This document shows positions 14,418 to 20,851 of a stretch of DNA of 20,878 nt, piece by piece. The notes below the pieces were generated by a model. That model saw only the letters and a program-made list of their open reading frames with translations. It was not told the DNA's origin and did no database searches. The DNA is from Bacteroidota bacterium (lineage in GTDB: Bacteria > Bacteroidota > Bacteroidia > Chitinophagales > Chitinophagaceae): positions 1 through 20,878 of the forward strand of contig JAEVZP010000149.1 of assembly GCA_023392185.1 (NCBI GenBank). Direction: 5' to 3'. The translations under genes and the position numbers were made by a program. Positions within the stretch are counted from its first letter, which is position 1. Each line of letters starts with the position of its first letter.

Positions 14418-14445
14418 GTAGAGACAAGGCATACCTTGTCTCTAC
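14418..14445. repeat. 28-bp palindrome repeat, copy 2
   Basis: Arms of GTAGAGACAAGG face each other across GCATAC, with one base breaking perfect symmetry. The repeat lies at the 5' end of the RsmF-like gene, between its likely TTG start and the upstream region, in the mirror position to copy 1 at the gene's 3' end. Confidence 0.85.
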
Positions 14446-14698
14446 GGGTTTTACGGAATGTTATGGGAGATACAGGATGTTATACCGTTTAGACACCTGT
14501 TCAGGGAAGTACTCTTTCTTTGCTATGCGACTTTATTCTCTCTTTTGACTCGGCAGGTTATCCTGTAAAGAATCTACGCACGCCGCAAAGGCCCCTCCCC
14601 GATGACAAAGATTTTATACAAATGACCATTTCCTTTTAAAAAACACTGCACATTTTAACCCAGATTCCTGTTACAGCCATATCCAAGGCCCGCTGGGC

Positions 14699-15310
14699 TT
14701 ACTCCACTGCTGCATCCGCCAGAATGCCCTCCCATTCCGGCCCAAACTGCAATGCGTTGCCGCAATACAGCCGCAGATAAAAGGCCAGTTCTTCGGCATG
14801 CCAGCTGTAAACGCCTTTTCCGAAATACACGCGTTTGCCGCCGTAGGTAAAGAATAGGTTACCGCTTTGGGCCAGGGCACGACGCAGGGGCGCGCTGTGG
14901 CCGTGGCAAAACAAATCGCCAGGCCGGCAGGTGGGCGCTACGGCTTCATTTTCCGGAAAATAATACCGCAGGGGACCAATGCCGGTAAGGTCGAAGCTGC
15001 GCACGGTTTTCCGGAAACAGGTGCTTTGAATCAGGGTGATGTGGGTGGCATCCACAAAAATCTTTTCGCTGTGGGTGAAACGGGCGGCGGCGCGCACGGC
15101 GAGGTAGGCAGTCAGGGCCGCACAGGCCAGCGCCAGTATCACAAAAAGCGCCTCGTGCAGCATGGGTCGGCGCAGCAGCAGGCCCGCCCAAAAGCCGAGG
15201 AGCACGGTGGCTTCCAGCCCGATCAGGATGCGACTGCTACGGTCGGCAGGTGCATGAATGGCGACCTGCAAATGCTCTTTTCCCCATTCAAAAGAAACCG
15301 CGTTTTTCAT
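14699..15310 (-). CDS. Two-helix membrane protein with PH-like domain, function unknown
   Basis: A 203-aa protein. After a short polar N-terminus come two hydrophobic helices (about residues 30-47, LIGLEATVLLGFWAGLLL, and 54-73, ALFVILALACAALTAYLAV). A beta-rich region then begins EKIFVDATHITLIQ, where strand spacing resembles a bacterial PH-like domain, and ends with an Arg/Tyr/Gly-rich stretch (FFTYGGKRVYFGKGVYSWHAEELAFYLRLY). The layout parallels the 10319 protein, but direct similarity is weak. The start codon overlaps the lipB stop (ATGA), so the two are probably co-translated; the link to lipoylation is positional inference only. In-gene TTCCGGAA copies at 14951 and 15009 are read F-P-E and F-R-K. 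Confidence 0.7.
   Translation of the reverse strand: MKNAVSFEWGKEHLQVAIHAPADRSSRILIGLEATVLLGFWAGLLLRRPMLHEALFVILALACAALTAYLAVRAAARFTHSEKIFVDATHITLIQSTCFRKTVRSFDLTGIGPLRYYFPENEAVAPTCRPGDLFCHGHSAPLRRALAQSGNLFFTYGGKRVYFGKGVYSWHAEELAFYLRLYCGNALQFGPEWEGILADAAVE
14951..14958. repeat. TTCCGGAA pair inside the PH-like gene
   Basis: Copies at 14951 and 15009 are 58 bases apart, each in a TTTTCCGGAAAn context and each read in a different frame (F-P-E-N and F-R-K-T). Confidence 0.75.
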
Positions 15311-16071
15311 AGCGAAGCATAGCTTTCAGAAGGGTGAAAGGGAATGGGCACAGCGTCGCCGGAAAGGGTGCAGTCGAAAACGGTTTCAAACGCCTTTTTC
15401 AGGTGCGTTTTCACTTCTTCCATGTCCGGCTCGTAGCCCAGCTCACGGGCCATGGAGGTAACGCCTTTATCCACGATGCCGCACGGCACAATAGCATCGA
15501 AATACGCGAGATTGGTGTTGACGTTGAGCGCCCAGCCATGGAGGGTCATCCAGCGGCTGCACCGCACGCCCATGGCGCATATTTTCCGGGCTTTCTGCGG
15601 GTCACCGGCGTCGATCCACACACCGGTGGCGCCTTCGAGCCGCTCGCCTTTGAGGCCATAGGCAGCTATGGTCTGGATGATCACTTCCTCGAGCTGCCGC
15701 ATATAGCGCCCCAGATCGGTAAAAAACTTTTCGAGGTCCAGAATTGGATAGCCCACAATCTGGCCCGGACCGTGGTAGGTGATGTCGCCGCCGCGGTTGG
15801 TTTTGCAGAAAGTGGCTTCCAGCTGGGCCAGCCGCTCGTTGTTGGCCAGCAGGTGCTCCGGCTTGCCGCTTTTGCCCAGGGTATAGACGTGCGGATGCTC
15901 GCAGAACAGGAGGTTGTGGAAGGTAGGCCTTCCGGCAGGCTGCTGATCGGGAGCCTCGGCTTTGATGCGCAGGTTTTCGCGCATCAAAGCCTCCTGATAA
16001 TCCCAGGCAGGCTGATAGGCTATGCGGCCGAGGTCCTGAAAGAAAACTTTATGTAGAGTTGCTTGTTTCAA
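15307..16071 (-). CDS. lipB: Octanoyl-[ACP]:protein N-octanoyltransferase LipB
   Basis: An enzyme of about 254 aa that moves the octanoyl group from acyl carrier protein onto lipoyl domains, the first step of lipoic acid cofactor synthesis. Typical motifs are present: HNLLFCEHPHVYTLGKSG, RGGDITYHGPGQIVGYPILDL (about residues 93-113), the catalytic lysine in KICAMGV (Lys163) and the catalytic cysteine in AIVPCGI (Cys197). The frame has no ATG at the N-terminus: it opens at GTG 16125, which adds an atypical stretch, or TTG 16071, which gives MKQATLHKVFFQDLGRIAYQ and fits the family; I chose the TTG, with moderate certainty. It is divergent from prc and overlaps the membrane protein gene downstream. 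Confidence 0.93.
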   Translation of the reverse strand: MKQATLHKVFFQDLGRIAYQPAWDYQEALMRENLRIKAEAPDQQPAGRPTFHNLLFCEHPHVYTLGKSGKPEHLLANNERLAQLEATFCKTNRGGDITYHGPGQIVGYPILDLEKFFTDLGRYMRQLEEVIIQTIAAYGLKGERLEGATGVWIDAGDPQKARKICAMGVRCSRWMTLHGWALNVNTNLAYFDAIVPCGIVDKGVTSMARELGYEPDMEEVKTHLKKAFETVFDCTLSGDAVPIPFHPSESYASL

Positions 16072-16256
16072 TAGCGTGCAAGTTACAAAAACCGCTCCGG
16101 CTTTGGTATTGGGACAGGGTCTCACACCGGGACGGCTGATTGGTTTCCCTTCCGCAACTTTGTAGCGGAGCGCCGAACATTCTGAGAAGGCCCAATGAAG
16201 TTTTAAACGTATCCTAATTACCCCGAATTTACGTCCGAATTAACAACGCACCCCTT

Positions 16257-16264
16257 TACATTTG
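16257..16264 (+). promoter_or_regulatory. -7 promoter box of prc
   Basis: TACATTTG matches TAnnTTTG fully and lies 39 bases before the chosen ATG at 16304. This placement rules against the upstream TTG at 16262 as a start, because transcription would begin after it. A clear -33 TTG is not visible. Confidence 0.6.
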
Positions 16265-16303
16265 AAAGTCTCAAGCAGCCCGCTCCGCTCTATGCTGGAA
16301 TTC

Positions 16304-18424
16304 ATGAAGAAAAAAATCTTAATCCCCCTTTTGATTATTGCTGCGCTCGGCGGCTTCCTTGCCTTCCGGCAGGCCAGCACCGAAGCCAAGACGGTTTCCG
16401 AGCCTCGCCGGCAGCTGATTCTCCAAACCATAATGAAGGCCATTAACGAAGGCCATTATTCACCCCGGCCGCTCGACGATTCGTTTTCGGCGCGCGTCTG
16501 GAGCCGCTATCTGGATCAACTCGACTATGGCAAGCAATACTTTACGGCCGGAGAAATCGCCGATCTGAAAAAATATCAGTATACCATTGATGACGGCCTC
16601 AAAACGGGTGCCAGTCCGTTTTTTGATGCGGTGGACGCCTATTTTATCAAAGGCATCGACCGCGCCGAGGGGTATGCAATGGAAGCGCTCCAAGCGCCGT
16701 TTACGTTTACGGTAGCGGACTCTATTCTGTTGCAGGGCAGCAAACTTCCTTATGCTGTTGATGAGGCCGCGCTGAAAGACCGCTGGCGCAAGGCCATGAA
16801 ATACCGCACCCTGCTGAAATATGTAGAGCTGAAAGATGCGCAGGAAAAAGATACTACCGGTGCCAAAAAGAAAAGTGACGCGGCGCTGGAAGTCGAAGCC
16901 CGCGAGGCGATTACCAAAAACCAAACCACTTTCTTCCGCCGGATGCACAAACTGGATGAAGCACAGCGCTTTGCCCTTTTTGTGAACGCGGTTACTGGTT
17001 CGCAGGATCCGCACACCGATTATTTCCCCCCCAAAGACAAGCAACGCTTCGACGAGGCCATGGCGGGTTCTTTTTCCGGGATCGGGGCGCAATTAAAAGA
17101 AGAAGACGGCAAAATTCAGATCACAGCTATTATCCCCGGCAGCCCTTCATGGAAGCAGGGCGAGCTGAAGGCCAACGACGAAATTATCAAAGTGGCGCAG
17201 GGCAGCGCCGAGCCGGAAGATGTGCAGGGCTGGGATCTGGAAGATGTGGTGAGCAAAATCCGGGGGAAGAAAGGTACGGAGGTACGCCTGACCATCCGCC
17301 GGGCCGACGGTGTGCAGAAGATGATTCCAATTACGCGCGGCGATGTCTTGATTGAGGAAACCTTTGCCAAATCGGCCCTGATTGGAGGCAAAAATGGCCC
17401 GATTGGTTATATTACCCTTCCGGAATTTTATGCCGACTTCACCGTGCGCAACGGTCGCCACAGTGCGCCCGATGTAGCCGCAGAAATCGAGAAACTGAAA
17501 CAGGCCGGAGCCAAAAGTATCATCTTCGATCTGCGCAACAACGGCGGCGGCTCGCTGAGCGATGTAGTGGATATCGCCGGGTTCTTTATCGACAAAGGGC
17601 CTGTAGTGCAGGTACGCAGCTCGCAGGCCGCCCCCATGACCCTGCGCGACGACAAAGGCGGAACGCTTTTCGACGGGCCGCTGATTGTGATGATCAACAA
17701 CGGCAGCGCCTCGGCCTCCGAGATTCTGGCTGCCGCCATGCAGGACTACAACCGCGGCCTGGTGGTGGGTACCAACTCGTTTGGCAAAGGCACCGTGCAG
17801 AAAGTGATTGGGCTGGAGGAAGTGCTGGACCCGATTACCCGGATGAAAATCAGTGCTTCCAGCGAGCCGCCTATGGGTGCACTGAAGCTGACGATGCAGA
17901 AGTTTTACCGCGTGAACGGCGGCTCTACACAGCTGCGGGGCGTGGCGCCCGATGTGGTCCTGCCCGACTCGTATGAGCTGCTCGAAGAGATTGGCGAACG
18001 TCGCGACAAAACCGCCCTGCCCTGGGATCAGATTGCCCCCCTGTCGGTGAGCAAAGAAAACCGGGTGCGGAATATTCCCATGCTGGCCGCCCGTAGCAAG
18101 TCGCGGCTGGATCAGAATGAGGCCTTCCGCCTGATTGAAGCAAGTGCGCAACGGATGAAGGCGCGGGAAGAAGGGAAGGCATTCCCGCTGACTGAGAAAA
18201 CCTACCGGCAGGAGCTGGCTGAAGCCAACGCACTGAATAAAAAGCTGGAAGAAATCGAGAAAAACGGCACACCGATCAGTGTAAGCAGCCTCAAAGCCGA
18301 CGAAGTGCAGATCAACCGCGACAGCACTACGGTGAAGAAAAACGAAGATTGGTTGAAGGCGTTGAAAAAAGACGTGTATCTGGCCGAGACGGTACAGATC
18401 ATGAATGACCTGGCAGGAAAATAA
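16304..18424 (+). CDS. prc: Carboxy-terminal processing (tail-specific) protease, family S41
   Basis: A 706-aa periplasmic serine protease that trims or degrades proteins from the C-terminus. An N-terminal signal or membrane anchor (KKKILIPLLIIAALGGFLAF, residues 2-21) is followed by a helical N-terminal domain (RYLDQLDYGKQYFTAGEI is typical), then a PDZ domain (FSGIGAQLKEEDGKIQITAI to GWDLEDVVSKIRGKKG). The S41 core begins IGYITLPEFYADF and contains IIFDLRNNGGG, then NNGSASASEI with catalytic Ser470 and SFGKGTVQ with Lys495, the Ser/Lys pair of this class, 25 residues apart as in E. coli Tsp. A long C-terminal helical part follows. The start is the ATG at 16304; 16292 is also possible. In-gene TTCCGGAA at 17418 is read L-P-E-F. 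A strong terminator follows. Confidence 0.95.
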   Translation: MKKKILIPLLIIAALGGFLAFRQASTEAKTVSEPRRQLILQTIMKAINEGHYSPRPLDDSFSARVWSRYLDQLDYGKQYFTAGEIADLKKYQYTIDDGLKTGASPFFDAVDAYFIKGIDRAEGYAMEALQAPFTFTVADSILLQGSKLPYAVDEAALKDRWRKAMKYRTLLKYVELKDAQEKDTTGAKKKSDAALEVEAREAITKNQTTFFRRMHKLDEAQRFALFVNAVTGSQDPHTDYFPPKDKQRFDEAMAGSFSGIGAQLKEEDGKIQITAIIPGSPSWKQGELKANDEIIKVAQGSAEPEDVQGWDLEDVVSKIRGKKGTEVRLTIRRADGVQKMIPITRGDVLIEETFAKSALIGGKNGPIGYITLPEFYADFTVRNGRHSAPDVAAEIEKLKQAGAKSIIFDLRNNGGGSLSDVVDIAGFFIDKGPVVQVRSSQAAPMTLRDDKGGTLFDGPLIVMINNGSASASEILAAAMQDYNRGLVVGTNSFGKGTVQKVIGLEEVLDPITRMKISASSEPPMGALKLTMQKFYRVNGGSTQLRGVAPDVVLPDSYELLEEIGERRDKTALPWDQIAPLSVSKENRVRNIPMLAARSKSRLDQNEAFRLIEASAQRMKAREEGKAFPLTEKTYRQELAEANALNKKLEEIEKNGTPISVSSLKADEVQINRDSTTVKKNEDWLKALKKDVYLAETVQIMNDLAGK
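17418..17425. repeat. TTCCGGAA inside prc
   Basis: Read as L-P-E (CTT CCG GAA) in the conserved TLPEFYADF segment, so this copy may be owed to protein constraint rather than to selection for the DNA word. Confidence 0.6.
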
Positions 18425-18440
18425 GGAGGCAGTCTTTTCT

Positions 18441-18507
18441 GAGACCGTCGATATTTTGGAACGCCCGTTGGATTTTCCGGAAAATCCAACGGGCGTTTTT
18501 CGGTCTC
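18441..18507 (+). terminator. prc terminator with palindrome apex
   Basis: A perfect 38-bp palindrome (18460-18497) folds into a 19-bp stem, with TTTTCCGGAAAA as its exact centre, followed by T residues to 18500. An outer pair GAGACCG / CGGTCTC (18441-18447, 18501-18507) can extend it. It begins 16 bases after the stop of prc. Confidence 0.9.
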
Positions 18508-19280
18508 CCAGATATACTTCGGGGCCGATGGGCGCCCGGTTACGAGGGCAATTTCCGGAAATAAACAAGGGTATTTGTGCTGGAGAGAAGGATCCTGTTT
18601 CCGGAAATTTTTACTTTATTTCATTAAAAATAAAATAAGGTTCCGCGCAAGGTGGTTCTCCGGACGTTCTTTTCCTGGTGCCCTCAAAGCAGTCAGCATC
18701 CATTACAGGGAGCTGTGCACAGCCCTTCAGGGCCAAACCAGTTGTTGTACGAGCGGCCCTTCGCAACGACCCGTAATATCCTGGTGGTGTGTTAGAACGA
18801 ATGATGGTCTCCATAACATTCGGAGATAGCGTTGCGGATCCCGTCCGCAATGACGAAGCCCGCCAGGACGTCCAAATACGACCGCAATAAGCATTTAGAG
18901 CCTATCCTAAAAATAAAAGATTGTGAATGGAACTGGTTTTTCGTACGGTTCTTTTAGCTGCGCTGCTACTTCGTGGTGTCTGGGCGGAACGGGGTCTTCG
19001 CGGCTTGCATCCGGCAAGTTCCCCTTCGGGGATGACAAAAGATTGGGACCGAAATCCCCTTACTGCAGGTTTTCTGGATAAGCACTTAATACGATCGTAT
19101 TCCGTCATTCCGGCCCGATAGCTATCAGCGATGACCCGGACCGCGAAGCAGCAATGCAGTTCATCTCCAGAATCCCCAAAAAACAACCGTCATTCAGCCA
19201 AACACAGCCTCTAACATTTAACCCAAAAGCCTACTCATGCGCAAATGGGATTTACCGTATCAACTCATCCCTCATCCCTG
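18508..19280. repeat. Gene-free stretch rich in short palindromes
   Basis: I see no convincing gene between prc and the next CDS; short open frames here lack any family look. Noted elements are TTCCGGAA at 18553 and 18599; GCTGTGCACAGC at 18712-18723; a TTGCGGA / TCCGCAA hairpin at 18832-18850; CTTGC / GCAAG at 19004-19018; CCCC-TTC-GGGG at 19021-19031; AATACGATCGTATT at 19088-19101; and GATAGCTATC at 19117-19126, framed by GTCAT and ATGAC. Such GTCAT...ATGAC and TCCGCAATGAC words look like eroded REP-type repeats. It could be a repeat graveyard or a decayed insertion. Confidence 0.6.
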
Positions 19281-19282
19281 TT

Positions 19283-19290
19283 TACCTTTG
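19283..19290 (+). promoter_or_regulatory. -7 promoter box of the DUF5683 gene
   Basis: TACCTTTG is a full TAnnTTTG match, ending 7 bases before the ATG at 19298. If used, the transcript would be nearly leaderless. Confidence 0.55.
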
Positions 19291-19297
19291 CCTCTCA

Positions 19298-19924
19298 ATG
19301 CGCTTTTTGCTTTTCCTGTTGCTGTGTTGCGGCCTGGCCTACAGCGGCTTTGCCCAGCCCGTTCCGGATACGCTGGTCACAAACCCGTTGTCCGATTCGG
19401 TGCGCGATGCCGTGCGGCAGGATGCGCAGGCGGCCGGTAGTTTGCGCCCGGCCGCCGACACGGCAGGTGCTGCCCGCCGGAAGGCTTTCCAGCCCATTCC
19501 CAAAAAGGCAGCACTGTACTCGGCGCTTTTGCCCGGTGCAGGACAGGCTTACAACCGGCAATACTGGAAGATTCCGGTGATTTATGCCGGCATTGCCGTC
19601 GCCGGTTACTTTTTGATTGACAACACCAATCAATTCCGGAAATTCCGCAGTGCTTATCTGTCGTCGCTGGACCCACTTGGCTCCGATGATCCGCTGACTA
19701 AAACCTACAACTCGCAGCAACTTAAAACCCTGCAGGATGCCTACCGCCAGAACCTGGACATGACGGTACTTTTTTCCGCGCTTGGCTTTACGCTTCAGGT
19801 GATGGATGCGCTGGTGTTTGCCCACCTGAAAAACTTTGATGTTTCGCGCGACTTATCCCTGAAAGTGAGACCGGCGGTGATGCCCGGTGGCGCGGGCGTG
19901 GCGCTGGTAGTGAACTTCCGGTAG
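19298..19924 (+). CDS. DUF5683-type envelope protein
   Basis: A 208-aa exported protein common in Bacteroidota, of unknown role. A signal peptide (MRFLLFLLLCCGLAYSGFA|Q) sets the start; the frame is open upstream to 19154 but without a signal peptide shape. The Ala/Asp-rich stretch after cleavage is followed by PIPKKAALYSALLPGAGQAYNRQYWKIPVIYAGIAVAGYFLIDN, the DUF5683 hallmark, which contains a membrane segment. A further hydrophobic helix lies around VLFSALGFTLQVMDALVFAHLKNF. The last part is beta-like and ends VALVVNF. The following pcm gene starts 33 bases on. In-gene TTCCGGAA at 19634 is read F-R-K in QFRKF. Confidence 0.8.
   Translation: MRFLLFLLLCCGLAYSGFAQPVPDTLVTNPLSDSVRDAVRQDAQAAGSLRPAADTAGAARRKAFQPIPKKAALYSALLPGAGQAYNRQYWKIPVIYAGIAVAGYFLIDNTNQFRKFRSAYLSSLDPLGSDDPLTKTYNSQQLKTLQDAYRQNLDMTVLFSALGFTLQVMDALVFAHLKNFDVSRDLSLKVRPAVMPGGAGVALVVNFR
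19634..19641. repeat. TTCCGGAA inside the DUF5683 gene
   Basis: Read in frame as F-R-K (TTC CGG AAA). It is the rightmost full copy of the iterated octamer in the window. Confidence 0.65.
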
Positions 19925-19936
19925 CCGGGGCTGTTG

Positions 19937-19944
19937 TATGTTTG
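19937..19944 (+). promoter_or_regulatory. -7 promoter box of pcm
   Basis: TATGTTTG is a full TAnnTTTG match, 13 bases before the ATG at 19958, within the 33-base gap after the DUF5683 gene. It suggests that pcm has its own promoter in addition to read-through. Confidence 0.5.
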
Positions 19945-19957
19945 TCCTCCTCTGCCC

Positions 19958-20623
19958 ATGTTGTACAGTACCCCCAAAGAAGACAGTTATTTCCACAAAG
20001 GACTCCGTAAAAAGCTTGTGGACGGTGTGCGCGAAAAAGGCATTACCGACGAGCGGGTGCTGGGCGCACTCCTGAATGTTCCCCGGCATTTCTTTCTGGA
20101 AACCGCATTTCAACACCGCGCCTACGAAGACCATGCTTTTCCGATTGGCGCGGGTCAGACGATTTCGCAGCCTTATACGGTAGCGTATCAAACGGAGCTT
20201 CTGGAAGTGCAGAAGTTCCATAAAGTGCTGGAAATCGGGACGGGCAGTGGGTATCAGGCCTCTGTGCTGGCCGAGCTGGGCGCTTTTGTGTACACCATTG
20301 AGCGGCAGCGCGAACTGTATAACCGCCTCAGCGATTTTTTTCTTTTCCGCTCCTACCCCAACATCAAGCGGTTTCTGGGCGACGGCTATGAAGGCCTGCC
20401 CACCTATGCACCATTTGACCGCTGCATTGTAACGGCGGCTGCGCCTTTTATCCCACCCCGGCTCGTGGAGCAACTCAAACCCGGTGGCATTCTGGTAATT
20501 CCGGTGGGCGATGAAGGAGGGCAAAAAATGATGCGTTTGCGAAAAGGGGCCGACGGCAGCGTAACGGAAGAAGTATTTGGCGATTTTTCGTTTGTGCCGA
20601 TGCTGACGGGGAAGAATGGGTGA
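19958..20623 (+). CDS. pcm: Protein-L-isoaspartate O-methyltransferase
   Basis: A 221-aa cytosolic repair enzyme that uses S-adenosylmethionine to methylate isoaspartyl residues in aged proteins so they can revert to aspartate. GAGQTISQPYTVAYQTELL (about residues 65-83) is the family signature and carries the active-site serine (Ser70). SAM motif I is KVLEIGTGSGYQASVLAEL (about 89-107), and GDGYEGLPTYAPFDRCIVTAAAP and LKPGGILVIPVG follow in the expected order. The ATG at 19958 (MLYSTPKEDSYFHKGLRKKLV) matches the family length; the frame opens at a TTG at 19934 but that adds nothing recognisable. It stands just behind the DUF5683 gene. Confidence 0.95.
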   Translation: MLYSTPKEDSYFHKGLRKKLVDGVREKGITDERVLGALLNVPRHFFLETAFQHRAYEDHAFPIGAGQTISQPYTVAYQTELLEVQKFHKVLEIGTGSGYQASVLAELGAFVYTIERQRELYNRLSDFFLFRSYPNIKRFLGDGYEGLPTYAPFDRCIVTAAAPFIPPRLVEQLKPGGILVIPVGDEGGQKMMRLRKGADGSVTEEVFGDFSFVPMLTGKNG

Positions 20624-20637
20624 GGGGAAGGCAGTTG

Positions 20638-20664
20638 GATTTTCCGGGAAATTGCGGGAAAATC
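20638..20664 (+). terminator. Weak hairpin after pcm
   Basis: GATTTTCC (20638-20645) pairs with GGAAAATC (20657-20664) across an 11-base loop, 14 bases past the stop. The arms include TTTTCCGGGAAA, a one-base variant of the iterated palindrome. No T tract follows, so termination is only possible. Confidence 0.35.
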
Positions 20665-20834
20665 AGCATACATAAAAGTTTATGGCATGGTATAAGCATT
20701 AACGACCTACCCATTTCCAAGGCATTAAAACTGTAAATGTTTAAACCACTCTACCTGAGTTCCATTAGCAAGTGCAACAGAGTTGATTTTCGGCTTATAC
20801 GGCTATGGCCTTAAAAAAAGGCCGAAAGCCGGGT

Positions 20835-20842
20835 CATCTTTG
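20835..20842 (+). promoter_or_regulatory. Near-consensus -7 box before the right-edge gene
   Basis: CATCTTTG differs from TAnnTTTG at one base and ends 9 bases before an ATG at 20852. A hairpin-forming run (GGCCTT / AAGGCC around 20807-20823, with CGGCTT / AAGCCG outside) lies just upstream. Confidence 0.35.
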
Positions 20843-20851
20843 CATTGCAAC

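Noticed and set aside
12975..14445. Composite transposon bounded by the two 28-bp palindromes
   Set aside because: No transposase lies between them and I see no target-site duplication; the interior is a housekeeping-type gene.
17147..18568. 473-aa open frame on the minus strand opposite prc
   Set aside because: Antisense of the S41 protease, whose catalytic motifs are intact; the translation is rich in His/Gln/Arg and lacks any domain.
18902..19186. 94-aa frame in the gene-free stretch
   Set aside because: Runs straight through several short palindromes; composition and lack of a start signal argue against a real gene.
18640..19240. tRNA or structured small RNA in the gene-free stretch
   Set aside because: I found no cloverleaf with a GGTTCGAATCC-type T arm; the hairpins are short and unrelated.
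151..19641. CRISPR or tandem array made of the TTCCGGAA copies
   Set aside because: Copies are irregularly spaced, from tens of bases to kilobases apart, and only 8-16 bases long, with no spacer structure or cas genes.
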